Assembly: GCA_964590755.1 (NCBI GenBank)
Contig: CAZPYK010000007.1
Coordinates: 1-46,506, forward strand
Direction: 5' to 3'
DNA: 46,506 nucleotides
Source: CAG-390 sp964590755
Lineage (GTDB): Bacteria; Bacillota; Clostridia; Oscillospirales; CAG-272
The translations under genes and the position numbers were made by a program. Positions 32,618-41,342 of this stretch are shown in pieces; within the stretch, counting starts at the first letter, position 1; every line of letters begins with the position of its first letter. Under the pieces are notes generated by a model. That model saw only the letters and a program-made list of their open reading frames with translations. It made no database searches and was not told where the DNA came from.

Positions 32618-32646
32618 ATTATAGCATGTTTTCAATTCATTTTCAA
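32618..32646 (-). promoter_or_regulatory. Distal sigma-A promoter reading into the tandem repeats
   Basis: Minus strand TTGAAA (32641-32646), 17 nt, perfect TATAAT (32618-32623). Transcription from it would cross all three repeat units, then the proximal promoter, and enter the SGNH gene with a leader of ~375 nt. Confidence 0.7.
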
Positions 32647-32688
32647 TATCCGAGCGGCAGATTCTCGATATTTTTTCGGCATAACATC

Positions 32689-32740
32689 TAAAAAAGCAAA
32701 GCCCGACGACACGATCACTGTCTTGTCGCCGAGCTTTGCT
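32689..32740 (-). terminator. Terminator after typA
   Basis: 17-bp arms AGCAAAGCCCGACGACA (32695-32711) and the near complement at 32724-32740, with two mismatched positions and a 12-nt loop. On the minus strand the stem is followed by six Ts. It starts 16 bp after the typA stop. Confidence 0.82.
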
Positions 32741-32756
32741 CTCGCTGTTTTATTTT

Positions 32757-34592
32757 TTATTGATTCTTTTTGAGCTTTGCCTGAGCCTTGAGCCTCTGCT
32801 CGGTGTTCAGTATACGCTTGCGCAGTCTTATCGACTTCGGCGTCACCTCGATCAGCTCGTCGTCGGCGATAAATTCTATCGCCTCCTCAAGGCTGAATAT
32901 CACCGGAGGAGTCAAAATGAGCTTTTCATCCGCACCGGCGGATCTGATGGCGGTAAGCTGCTTCTTTTTGCAGGGATTGAGCGTGATATCCTCCATCTTC
33001 GGGCACTCTCCCACTATCTCACCCTCGTATACCGGCATACCCGGAGAGACGAACATGCGTCCGCGATCCTGCGAATTGTAAATACCGTAGGAGGTAGTCT
33101 CACCCGCTTCGCTTGCCACGAGCGAGCCGGTAAAGCGCATGGTGACCTCTCCGCGATACGGAGCATAGCCGTCAAAAATGGAATTCAAGATACCCTCGCC
33201 GTGCGTCGCCGTCATAAATTCCGAACGATAACCGAACAGGCAGCGCGCGGGAATGAGATATTCGATGCGCATGCGTGACCCGGCAAGATTCATCTCGATA
33301 AGATCTCCCTTGCGCTGACCCAGCTTTTCGATCACCGCACCGACATATTCCTCGGGAACATCCAGCGTTACGCGTTCCATGGGCTCGCACTTAACGCCGT
33401 CTATTTCCTTATAAAGTACACGCGGGTTGGAGCAGCAGACCTCATAGCCCTCGCGGCGCATGGTCTCGATAAGTATCGAGAGATGCATCTCGCCGCGTCC
33501 CGCGACCTTGAAGTTATCGGTGGTATCTCCGTCGCTGACGCGGAGAGACACATCCTTCAAAAGCTCGCGATAAAGTCTGTCGCGGATCTGACGCGAGGTG
33601 ACGAATTTACCTTCGCGCCCGGCAAAGGGGCTGTCGTTGACCGAAACGGTCATTTCTATCGTGGGCTCACTGATCTTAACGAAGTGCAAAGGCTCGGGGC
33701 GCGCGAGCGATGTTATGGTGTCGCCTATAGTTATATCCGCAGCGCCCGAAAAAGCGATAATGTCGCCCATTCTCGCCTCGGTGACAGGAACACGCTGAAG
33801 TCCGTCAATTTGATATATGGAAACTATTCTGACTCTCTTGGGCGCGGCATCCGAGTGATAGTTGCAAACATACGCGTCTTGATTCTGCTTTATCGTACCG
33901 CGCTCTATGCGACCGATTCCTATTCTGCCGACATATTCGTTATAGTCGATGGTGGAGACCAGAAGCTGGAGCTCATCATCCGGGTCGCCCTCGGGTGCGG
34001 GAATGTAATCAAGTATGGTGTCGAAGAGCGGCGTAAGGTCACTTCCCGCCTCAAAGGGAGAAAGAGAAGCGGTGCCGTCACGTCCCGAGCAGAAGATCAT
34101 GGGGCTGTCGAGCTGCTCGTCGGTCGCATTGAGATCCATAAGCAATTCAAGCACCTCTTCCTCAACCTCTTCCAGGCGAGCATCGGGCTTGTCTATCTTG
34201 TTTATCACAACGATAACGCGGTGATTAAGCTCAAGCGCACGTTGAAGCACAAAACGAGTCTGCGGCATGGGACCCTCGGCGGCATCGACCAACAGCAAAA
34301 CTCCGTTGACCATCTTCAATACGCGCTCCACCTCTCCGCCGAAATCGGCGTGCCCGGGGGTATCAACGATATTGATCTTTACATCTTTATAATGAACGGC
34401 GGTATTTTTGGAAAGAATGGTTATACCGCGCTCACGCTCGATATCACCCGAATCCATTACTCGCGTTGCCATCTCTTGGTTGTCGCGGAAAACGCCGCCC
34501 TGCTTCAGCATTTGGTCGACCAGCGTGGTCTTGCCGTGGTCGACATGAGCGATAATGGCAATATTTCTCAGATCTTCTCTTTTCATGTTCAT
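32757..34592 (-). CDS. typA: Ribosome-associated translational GTPase TypA/BipA
   Basis: 611 aa, normal length. The G-domain motifs are AHVDHGKTTLVDQML, DTPGHADFGGEV and NKIDKP. Elongation-factor-like domains II, III and V follow, then the BipA C-terminal domain (GIYNSQDRGRMFVSPGMPVYEG is a family signature; NPCKKKQLTAIRSAGADEK close to the end). TypA binds the ribosome and helps 50S assembly and stress or cold adaptation in other bacteria. GGGAGA lies 9 nt before the start. Monocistronic, with a clear terminator. Confidence 0.96.
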   Translation of the reverse strand: MNMKREDLRNIAIIAHVDHGKTTLVDQMLKQGGVFRDNQEMATRVMDSGDIERERGITILSKNTAVHYKDVKINIVDTPGHADFGGEVERVLKMVNGVLLLVDAAEGPMPQTRFVLQRALELNHRVIVVINKIDKPDARLEEVEEEVLELLMDLNATDEQLDSPMIFCSGRDGTASLSPFEAGSDLTPLFDTILDYIPAPEGDPDDELQLLVSTIDYNEYVGRIGIGRIERGTIKQNQDAYVCNYHSDAAPKRVRIVSIYQIDGLQRVPVTEARMGDIIAFSGAADITIGDTITSLARPEPLHFVKISEPTIEMTVSVNDSPFAGREGKFVTSRQIRDRLYRELLKDVSLRVSDGDTTDNFKVAGRGEMHLSILIETMRREGYEVCCSNPRVLYKEIDGVKCEPMERVTLDVPEEYVGAVIEKLGQRKGDLIEMNLAGSRMRIEYLIPARCLFGYRSEFMTATHGEGILNSIFDGYAPYRGEVTMRFTGSLVASEAGETTSYGIYNSQDRGRMFVSPGMPVYEGEIVGECPKMEDITLNPCKKKQLTAIRSAGADEKLILTPPVIFSLEEAIEFIADDELIEVTPKSIRLRKRILNTEQRLKAQAKLKKNQ

Positions 34593-34667
34593 CGGAAAAT
34601 CTCTCCCTTGACGGCTGTTTCACCGTTTGTTGTTGATAATATATTTTGACAAAAAACACACTTAAAT

Positions 34668-34696
34668 ATTATATCACTCCTTTACTTTTTCTTAAA
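34668..34696 (-). promoter_or_regulatory. Likely typA promoter
   Basis: Perfect TATAAT (34668-34673) on the minus strand, 17 nt from a weak TTTAAG (34691-34696). It lies ~75 bp before typA and is the only good -10 there. Confidence 0.5.
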
Positions 34697-34755
34697 GCGT
34701 TTGAATCAATAATATTTGTCGTGGATTTACATATTTTTTTGTTAAAACTCACCAT
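34669..34755 (-). CDS. Possible 28-residue small protein upstream of typA
   Basis: ATG 34755 has GGAGG (34764-34768) with an 8-nt spacer, a near-ideal initiation site. It opens a 28-codon frame beginning MVSFNKKICKS, lysine-rich and AT-rich, ending TAA inside the likely typA -10 element. No promoter is evident upstream and the sequence matches nothing I recognise. It may be a real small protein, a leader peptide for typA read-through transcripts, or the 5' remnant of a decayed gene. Confidence 0.35.
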   Translation of the reverse strand: MVSFNKKICKSTTNIIDSNALRKSKGVI

Positions 34756-34769
34756 TTTCTGCACCTCCA

Positions 34770-35185
34770 TGACCGCATTGCGGAAATTTCGATATGCCGA
34801 AATTGAAATCATTGTGAACCATACGCAAAATCATCAAAGCTACATCGCGAATGTCGTCAAGCATTGCCGCCAAACGACAATATATCACGGATATCGCATT
34901 TCATTATATTACACACGCCGCGATTCACGACCGTCAACATGTTTTTGGCGATAAACTTGAAATATCACATCCGTCTTGAGCGATCGACGCATTTTTCGAC
35001 ATTTATTTTACTTGACGCGATTCGAATCTTTTCTCTCTCAAATTCGACATTCTTCGCGTCACAACGGGCGATCAACAGTTCATTGTTTTCGAATTTCAAT
35101 ACTTCACTTGCGTCTAATTTCGATAAGCTTATTCGTTTATCGGAATATATACGTAAAATGTTAGATAATTTATTTTAAAATCCAC
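34770..35185. other. AT-rich intergenic region, no gene seen
   Basis: About 415 bp between the divergent typA and ArsR-type genes have no ORF with a ribosome binding site and no recognisable RNA gene. TTCGA-containing words recur, and one 10-bp imperfect hairpin (CGATAA/TTATCG core, about 35119-35144) is present. Base composition is more AT-rich than in the flanking genes, consistent with decayed or acquired DNA. Confidence 0.5.
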
Positions 35186-35214
35186 TTGACAATCTTCGGT
35201 TTATGTGATATAGT
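35186..35214 (+). promoter_or_regulatory. Sigma-A promoter of the ArsR/HAD/DUF4091 operon
   Basis: Perfect TTGACA (35186-35191), 17 nt, TATAGT (35209-35214). The start point falls near 35221. A small TCTA/TAGA symmetry follows at about 35215-35226. Confidence 0.8.
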
Positions 35215-35258
35215 TCTAATGATAGATATTTCATCTTCCTAAAAAGGAGAGTGTGACC

Positions 35259-36353
35259 ATGGACACCCATCTGTTGCGAGAGCCAAACCTCATATTTGAG
35301 GTTTCAATGTTAATTTTTAACAGTAGAACAGGGCAATCCTGCCGTGAACTGAAGGAAACGATACAAAAACGGTTCGCCATTGACCGAAATGTCCTTGACA
35401 GCTGCTTTGACGCCATCATCGAGATGTCCGACCACGTCGTCAACAATTTAAAGGCAGATCCGTCGCTATTGGATTTTCTTTTCGGCAGACACGCCTCAAT
35501 GAAGGGCTGTTTCGCCTTTTATCTGATCCACGACGCATGCCGCGACATCGACCGCAGCTTCACCGCGTCGCTTGCCGCACTTCGCGAGCAATCAAAGGCT
35601 TTGTTCTTTGTCAATCTGTCGTCGATGCTTATAGCGGAGTTTGCCGAGGAGAACTACAGCGGGGTCATCACCAATTACGGTGAGCTGTTTGCTTTTATAG
35701 AAAAGCTCCCCATTCCCGCCGACGAGAAATTCGAACTTTGCCGCCTCTATAATAATTATGAAGAATACCGCGAGCTGCTTGCGGGCATACTTGAATCCGC
35801 GGGCAAGCTTTACATGCAAAAATACGACTCGGTCAAGCATTATATCGGATGGTTTTCGGCGGCGGTCTCCGAGCCGCTTTCTCAGCGCGGCGCCGCGTAT
35901 ATCGAACAGAATTACAATATGAGGCTTTCCGACTCCGCCGACGCGATATATCTGCGCCCGTCGATATCGATGTGCAGCGGAACAAAATATCTGATGAGCT
36001 TCACATCCGAAAAGGTCGTGGATGTTTTATACGTGGGCGTGCTTTTCGAGCCGCTTAAAGAGATAACTGACGTTTCCACCGTGGACGATCGCATCTGCCG
36101 CGCGCTGCGCACGATGGGAGATGATCGAAAATTCGAAATACTCAAGCTGCTCGCCGAAGGACCGAAATACGGCATGGAGCTTGCCTCGCTGCTTGAGCTC
36201 AGCACCGCGACCGTATCGCACCACATGGCATTGCTCCTTGAAGCGGGCTTTGTTTCGATCAGGCGCGAATCCAACCGCGTATATTATGAGCTCAACCGAA
36301 AAAAGGTCCGCGATTTTCTTGACGAATTGCGCGTGGCATTGATCGGCTCTTAA
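35259..36353 (+). CDS. ArsR-type transcriptional regulator with a long N-terminal domain
   Basis: 364 aa from ATG 35259 (AGGAG 9 nt upstream; a GTG two codons earlier is less likely). The last ~85 residues are a winged HTH of the ArsR type: RKFEILKLLAEGPKYGMELA, STATVSHHMALLLEAGFVSI, then NRVYYELNRKKVRDFL. The ~270-residue N-terminal part is mostly helical with a beta-like segment near 215-260 and matches no domain I can name. It may be a sensory or dimerisation domain. Being first in the operon, it probably controls the downstream phosphatase and DUF4091 genes. Confidence 0.8.
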   Translation: MDTHLLREPNLIFEVSMLIFNSRTGQSCRELKETIQKRFAIDRNVLDSCFDAIIEMSDHVVNNLKADPSLLDFLFGRHASMKGCFAFYLIHDACRDIDRSFTASLAALREQSKALFFVNLSSMLIAEFAEENYSGVITNYGELFAFIEKLPIPADEKFELCRLYNNYEEYRELLAGILESAGKLYMQKYDSVKHYIGWFSAAVSEPLSQRGAAYIEQNYNMRLSDSADAIYLRPSISMCSGTKYLMSFTSEKVVDVLYVGVLFEPLKEITDVSTVDDRICRALRTMGDDRKFEILKLLAEGPKYGMELASLLELSTATVSHHMALLLEAGFVSIRRESNRVYYELNRKKVRDFLDELRVALIGS

Positions 36354-36402
36354 ACTCTGCCTCACGTAACGATATCAAACACCGAAACACCGAGGATATC
36401 TA

Positions 36403-37074
36403 ATGAATAAGGAAAACAAGATCCAAGCACGTCTTTTGATATTCGACCTTGACGGAACACTTGCCGACACCATATCCGCCATAGCAGAGGCGGTAAACAT
36501 GGCACTCACCTCGCTCGGAATGCCGACGCGAAGCGACGAACATGTCAGAGCCTCGATCGGCAACGGTGCGCGCATGCTGTGCCGACGCACGCTTCCCGAA
36601 AACGCACGCGATGACGGTACGATCGACCGCATGCTCGATGCTTATGAAGCCGCCTACGCCAAAACGCACATACACACGCGTTTTATGTACCCCGGCATGG
36701 CAGAGGCCATAGGCGAGCTGCATGCGCGCGGGTACGTAATAGCCGTGCTTTCAAACAAGCAGGATGAATATGTGAAAAATCTTTGCGGGCAATTTTTTCC
36801 CTCCGGTCTGCTTCTGACCGCAATGGGACAACGTGCCGACATTCCGATAAAGCCGGACCCCGCCCCGGGGCTTGAAATATGTCGCCTTGCCGGCATTTCG
36901 CCGCGCGAGACGGCAATGATAGGCGACGGCGACACCGATATTCAAATGGCTCTTGCCGCGGGAATGACCCCTGTGAGCGTCAGCTGGGGATTCCGCTCTC
37001 GCGAGCAACTCAACGAAGCGGGCGGAAAGATATTCGTCGACTCCCCCGCCGAGCTGATAACATTATTTGAATAA
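36403..37074 (+). CDS. HAD-family phosphatase, phosphoglycolate phosphatase-like
   Basis: 223 aa. Motif I FDLDGTLADT (nucleophile Asp 15, Asp 17), motif II around VLSNKQ, motif III Lys in IPIKPDPAPGL and motif IV IGDGDTDIQMA are all present. The alpha-helical cap between motifs I and II fits the Gph/PGP subfamily. These enzymes hydrolyse small phosphate esters, and the true substrate may be a sugar phosphate given the neighbouring carbohydrate-related gene. It follows the regulator by 49 bp and precedes the DUF4091 gene by 17 bp. Confidence 0.88.
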   Translation: MNKENKIQARLLIFDLDGTLADTISAIAEAVNMALTSLGMPTRSDEHVRASIGNGARMLCRRTLPENARDDGTIDRMLDAYEAAYAKTHIHTRFMYPGMAEAIGELHARGYVIAVLSNKQDEYVKNLCGQFFPSGLLLTAMGQRADIPIKPDPAPGLEICRLAGISPRETAMIGDGDTDIQMALAAGMTPVSVSWGFRSREQLNEAGGKIFVDSPAELITLFE

Positions 37075-37091
37075 GACCCGGAGGTACTGCA

Positions 37092-38753
37092 ATGCTGCGA
37101 ACAAAATTCATCTCATCTCTTGACAAGCCCTTTCTTGACGGAGATATTTCCGCTTTTACGGCACTCGACAAGCTCTCTGTTTTGAAAAACGAACGCTTCT
37201 CCTGCCAGCTTGCGATCACCGACGACTCCGCCGCCGCGCCTCACCGCCGCTTTATCCGCGTAAAGCCCGAGGGCGTACTTACCCCCTACACGACATTGCG
37301 CAGTCTTGAATCGGTTCCGTCGGTTCTGCCCGCTTATCCCGGAAGAAGCGACGAAAACTACCTTCGTACCACACCGGGACTTTATCCCGATCTTCTTCTC
37401 CCCCTGCAGATGCGCTCTTCGGTCGCATGCGTACCGAGGCAGCTGCGGTCGGTATGGATAGACGTCGACACCCGCGGCGAGATTCCCGCGGGAGATTATC
37501 TGCTGACGCTGGTGCTCACCGACGGAGCATCGACCGAGCGCGTGTCGATCCGCATTGAGATAATAGATGCCCTGTTGCCCGAGCAGAAGCTTATCGTCAC
37601 GCAGTGGTTTCATTGCGATTGCCTTGCCGATTATTACAACATTCCGATATTCTCCGAGCGCCATTGGGAGATAATCGAAAGCTTTGTTCGCACCGCCGTA
37701 AAAAACGGCATCAATCTGCTGCTGACACCTGTTTTCACGCCACCGCTCGATACATATGTCGGCGGTGAGCGCCCGACCGTCCAGCTGGTAAAGGTGATAA
37801 AAAAAGAAGACGGTTACGATTTTGACTTTTCCCGTCTTGACCGCTGGATCGACATGTGCGACCGTTGCGGCATAAAATATTTTGAAATTTCCCACCTGTT
37901 CACCCAGTGGGGCGCGTCACACGCACCCAAGATCGTCGCCTCCACGCCGACCGACCCGCACGAGGTGCGCATCTTCGGCTGGGATACCGATGCCACCGGA
38001 AGTGAATATATCGGCTTTGTGCGAGCTTTTCTGACCGATTTTTTGGCGCACATGCGCCGCCGCGGAGACGCAGAGCGCTGTTTCTTCCACATATCCGACG
38101 AACCGAACACCGCTCATCTTGAGCAGTATCTGAAAGCCAAGGCCGCTGTTGCCGATCTGCTTGAGGGCTTCCCGGTGATGGATGCGCTCTCGGATTATGA
38201 ATTCTACAAGACGGGCGCCGTGGCAACTCCGATTCCCTCAAGCAATCACATCGAACCGTTCATAGAGGGCGGCGTTACACCGTTGTGGACATATTATTGT
38301 TGCGGTCAGGGAATCGGCGTCAGCAATCGTTTTCTTGCCATGCCGGGCGCGCGCACTCGCTATATAGGCGTTCAGTTTTACAAATTTAACGTGCAAGGCT
38401 TTTTGCAATGGGGATACAACTTCTATAACAATCAGGGCTCATACGACCCGATAGATCCTTACGTCGATTCCACGGGGAATTATTTTGTTCCGTCGGGAGA
38501 TGCATACTCGGTCTATCCCGCAAGAGACGGCACCGCACTGGAATCAATGCGAATAATCGAATTCCGCGAGGCGATCGATGATCTGCGCGCCATGCGGCTT
38601 GCCGAATCGCTCGTGGGACGCAAGACCGTGCTTGCCGCCATAGAAGAGCTGACCGGAGAGATAGTGTTCTCGCGTTGTGTCTGCGACAGCGAGCGGATGC
38701 TTGCCGTGCGCGAGCGCGTAAACCGGCTCATCGCCGCGGCGATCGAAAAATAA
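37092..38753 (+). CDS. DUF4091-domain protein, probable glycoside hydrolase
   Basis: 553 aa, no signal peptide, so cytosolic. The N-terminal ~160 residues form a beta domain. The middle looks like a TIM-barrel hydrolase (IVTQWFHCDCLADYYNIPIF, KYFEISHLFTQWG, CFFHISDEPNTAHLEQYL). The C-terminal DUF4091 region carries QGFLQWGYNFYNN and ESMRIIEFREAIDDLRAMRL. DUF4091 proteins are linked to glycoside hydrolases in carbohydrate-active gene clusters; HISDEP is the likely acidic active-site strand (inference). Last gene of a three-gene operon. Confidence 0.85.
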   Translation: MLRTKFISSLDKPFLDGDISAFTALDKLSVLKNERFSCQLAITDDSAAAPHRRFIRVKPEGVLTPYTTLRSLESVPSVLPAYPGRSDENYLRTTPGLYPDLLLPLQMRSSVACVPRQLRSVWIDVDTRGEIPAGDYLLTLVLTDGASTERVSIRIEIIDALLPEQKLIVTQWFHCDCLADYYNIPIFSERHWEIIESFVRTAVKNGINLLLTPVFTPPLDTYVGGERPTVQLVKVIKKEDGYDFDFSRLDRWIDMCDRCGIKYFEISHLFTQWGASHAPKIVASTPTDPHEVRIFGWDTDATGSEYIGFVRAFLTDFLAHMRRRGDAERCFFHISDEPNTAHLEQYLKAKAAVADLLEGFPVMDALSDYEFYKTGAVATPIPSSNHIEPFIEGGVTPLWTYYCCGQGIGVSNRFLAMPGARTRYIGVQFYKFNVQGFLQWGYNFYNNQGSYDPIDPYVDSTGNYFVPSGDAYSVYPARDGTALESMRIIEFREAIDDLRAMRLAESLVGRKTVLAAIEELTGEIVFSRCVCDSERMLAVRERVNRLIAAAIEK

Positions 38754-38789
38754 CCGAAAAAAGCGCCGGGTTTTAACCGTAATATGTCG

Positions 38790-38826
38790 GGGGGCTGTTA
38801 AAAGCATCATGCTTTTAACAGCCCCC
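38790..38826. terminator. 37-bp palindrome between convergent operons
   Basis: Perfect 17-bp arms (GGGGGCTGTTAAAAGCA, 38790-38806, and its complement at 38810-38826) with a 3-nt loop. Outer arms CCGTAA (38777-38782) and TTACGG (38833-38838) can pair as well. Located between the end of the DUF4091 gene and the end of the SPFH gene; probably a bidirectional terminator, although no long T-run follows on either side. Confidence 0.6.
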
Positions 38827-38855
38827 ATAAGCTTACGGTAAATAATATTTATTGT

Positions 38856-39878
38856 TTATTGCGCATTTTGCGCGGAATCGGCACCGGCTGTTTCGCCGCT
38901 ATCTCCCAGGCTTCCCAGTATCGGCAGCACCGTGCCGTCGCTCGTGACAAAATATGTCGGCAGCTTACCGTCCCACTGCTGCATGGTAAGATACTTGACC
39001 AGCTCCTCGGTCACCGATGCGGCAAGGTCCTTGTTGATCTGCGCTTGCTTCTCGCCCGCATATGCATCGGCATCCGCCTGTATCTTCTTTACCTCTGCTT
39101 CTGCCTCGGCCTTTATTTTGGCGACCTCGGCATCCGCCGCGGCTTGGATCTCCTTTACCGAGGCATCTGCGTTTGCCTGTATTTCGGCACGCTTGGCGTT
39201 CTCCTCCTCCTGCATCGTCTTCTGCTCCTCCTCGGTCTGAGTCTTGAGCTTTGTCTGCAGAGCTACGACCTTATCCTCAACGGAGTTGGTAAAGGCATCG
39301 GAAAAATCAATATTCTCCACCGAGGTGCTCACGACCTCGATGTTATACGCACCCAGCTCCTCAACAAGCGTTTCGGTGATCTGACGCGACAGTTCGTCGC
39401 GGCTCTCGATGAGACTCTCGGCTGTATATTTTGCTATCACGCTCTTGACGACCTCGTGAATGCGCGGCTCCATTACGGTGTGATAATAATCGGTGCCGAT
39501 ATTTTTATATATCTTCTGCGCGTTGGTCTTGTCGATCTGATAGTTCATCGAATAATCGACCAGCACCTCTTGGATATCGCTTGAAAAGCTTGTCAGCGAC
39601 AGACGCGCCACCTGCGTACGGTTATCCATTACGACCACCTCTTGGAAGGGCGATTTCATATGCACGCCCGCCTCAAGGGTCACATCCTCCACCTTACCGA
39701 AGGTGGTAAGTATTCCGGTGTGTCCGGTCGGCACCGACGCCACCATACCGCCGCAGATCAAAAGCAGTCCCGCAAGCGACAGCAACTGACGCGGACGCAG
39801 TTTCCACCCCGAACGGCTGAAGCCGAGTAAAACAAAAAGCACAAATGCGGCAAATAAGCCCAAAAAAAGCCAAGTCAT
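38856..39878 (-). CDS. SPFH/Band 7 (prohibitin-like) membrane protein
   Basis: 340 aa. Two N-terminal hydrophobic segments (WLFLGLFAAFVLFVLLGF and LLSLAGLLLICGGMVASV) precede the SPFH domain (GHTGILTTFGKVEDVTLEAG through VSTSVENIDFSDAF). A long Ala/Glu/Lys coiled coil (~205-290) and a short tail follow. SPFH proteins oligomerise into membrane microdomain scaffolds. It is last in a five-gene operon, 26 bp after the LRR-MBL gene, with AAAGGA 10 nt before the ATG. Confidence 0.9.
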   Translation of the reverse strand: MTWLFLGLFAAFVLFVLLGFSRSGWKLRPRQLLSLAGLLLICGGMVASVPTGHTGILTTFGKVEDVTLEAGVHMKSPFQEVVVMDNRTQVARLSLTSFSSDIQEVLVDYSMNYQIDKTNAQKIYKNIGTDYYHTVMEPRIHEVVKSVIAKYTAESLIESRDELSRQITETLVEELGAYNIEVVSTSVENIDFSDAFTNSVEDKVVALQTKLKTQTEEEQKTMQEEENAKRAEIQANADASVKEIQAAADAEVAKIKAEAEAEVKKIQADADAYAGEKQAQINKDLAASVTEELVKYLTMQQWDGKLPTYFVTSDGTVLPILGSLGDSGETAGADSAQNAQ

Positions 39879-39904
39879 GATATTAATTTCCTTTCTCGTA
39901 TCGA

Positions 39905-41320
39905 TCAGAATTTATATTCGGTCTTTGTGTCTATGCTTCCGTCGCGCGACATACGCATGACGCACAGCCCGTGATCGCTGACTATATAGTGCGGTATTCC
40001 CCTCTCTGCCAGCTTGTCGGCAAACAAGGTCCACGGCGCATCGTCACTGTCTGATATCAGCACGCGAGGCGACACTGCGTCAAGCCAAGCATCGGTGTTC
40101 GAGGTAAAAAGTCCGTGATGGTTGGTCTTGGCAAGATCCGCATGAAGGAACGCGCCGTATTTTTTCACCAGCATGCGCTCGCGAGCCGCGTATATATCCC
40201 CCGCCGTGAGGTATACCGCATCGCCGAAGGAAAATCGCATGACCAGCGAAACACTGTTCACGCCGGTATCGCTGAAATCGGTATCATCGGTGATGATAAG
40301 ATCCTCGGGAAAGGGATTCAATATATCGATATGCACGCCGCCTATATCAAAGCAGTCTCCCGCCACGACGTCGCGGCGCATTGTCGTTCCATGCTCGGCA
40401 AGCAGCTTTGCCAGCACAGGTTCGCCGTCCTTTTTGTAAAGAAAGCCGGAAAACAGATAAGTGCCTATGCTTCCGCCGTTATCGTAAATGTAATTTGCCA
40501 TCTCCGCGCCACCGCCGAAATGATCGCCGTGCGGATGAGAAATGACAAAATAATCGAGATGAGTAATGCCCACTCCGCGCAAAAGGTCAACGACATGATA
40601 GCCGCACGGCTTTGCGCCGGCATCTATCAGCATGGTCTGTCCGTCGGGGAATATGATAAGCGTGCAATCACCCGATTTTCCGTAAAAGGTCTCAACCGAA
40701 AGGTCGGGCGTTACAATATAAAGCGCACCGTCCCCGCCTCGCTTTATCAGCTCGCCGAGCTCCGCCGTCATCGCGGCGTATCTCACCGTGTTATCAAGAT
40801 ATGTAAATTCGGCGTTGAAAAGACATGCGTTGCCCAGAGAGGAGGTTCCCACACGCACACCGGTGCGCCATTGCTTTTCGGTGCCGGCGTACTTTACACG
40901 CTCAACATTGTCGGTGTGCTTAAAGGCTTTAAAATCCACCGCCCGCAGGGTCGACGGAAGCTCAAGCTCGCACAGCGCGGGATCCTTTTCAAACGCTTTC
41001 GGACCTATCACCTCCACACCCTCGCAAAGCGTGACCTTTTTGAGGGATTCACAGCAGGAAAACGCCTGCCAGCCGATATAATGCGCACTGCCCGGAACGG
41101 TCACACTCTCTATTTTGCCAAGTCCCGAGAACATATAATTACCTATCGACCCCACGCCCTCTTCTATTACCAGCTCGGTTATCTCGTCGCTGTATTTAAC
41201 GAAAGGCGCGGCACTCAGAGAGGCGGCATCGTTCATTTTTCCGTTACCGCCGACGCGCAGAACGCCGTTCTCAAGCGTCCACCTTACCGCGTCGCCGCAT
41301 TTTCCGGTCATTTTCTCCAT
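39905..41320 (-). CDS. LRR_5 / metallo-beta-lactamase fusion hydrolase
   Basis: 471 aa from ATG 41320 (GGAGA 9 nt upstream; the earlier ATG at 41377 would run into pepT). Residues ~10-180 are BspA-type leucine-rich repeats (ITELVIEEGVGSIGNYMFSG and later copies) closed by a VKYAGTEKQW cap. From ~200 an MBL fold follows: GKSGDCTLIIFPDGQTMLID, the metal motif SHPHGDHFGG, then LTAGDIYAARE and KTNHHGLFTSN. The latter resemble the hydrolase part of ComEC-like proteins, without membrane channels. No signal peptide. The substrate is unknown. The domain combination is unusual. Confidence 0.82.
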   Translation of the reverse strand: MEKMTGKCGDAVRWTLENGVLRVGGNGKMNDAASLSAAPFVKYSDEITELVIEEGVGSIGNYMFSGLGKIESVTVPGSAHYIGWQAFSCCESLKKVTLCEGVEVIGPKAFEKDPALCELELPSTLRAVDFKAFKHTDNVERVKYAGTEKQWRTGVRVGTSSLGNACLFNAEFTYLDNTVRYAAMTAELGELIKRGGDGALYIVTPDLSVETFYGKSGDCTLIIFPDGQTMLIDAGAKPCGYHVVDLLRGVGITHLDYFVISHPHGDHFGGGAEMANYIYDNGGSIGTYLFSGFLYKKDGEPVLAKLLAEHGTTMRRDVVAGDCFDIGGVHIDILNPFPEDLIITDDTDFSDTGVNSVSLVMRFSFGDAVYLTAGDIYAARERMLVKKYGAFLHADLAKTNHHGLFTSNTDAWLDAVSPRVLISDSDDAPWTLFADKLAERGIPHYIVSDHGLCVMRMSRDGSIDTKTEYKF

Positions 41321-41342
41321 TATCGCATTTCTCCGTTTTATT

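Noticed and set aside
34646..35178. Two ~100-codon plus-strand frames in the typA-ArsR intergenic region
   Set aside because: AT-rich random-looking translations without ribosome binding sites or promoters.
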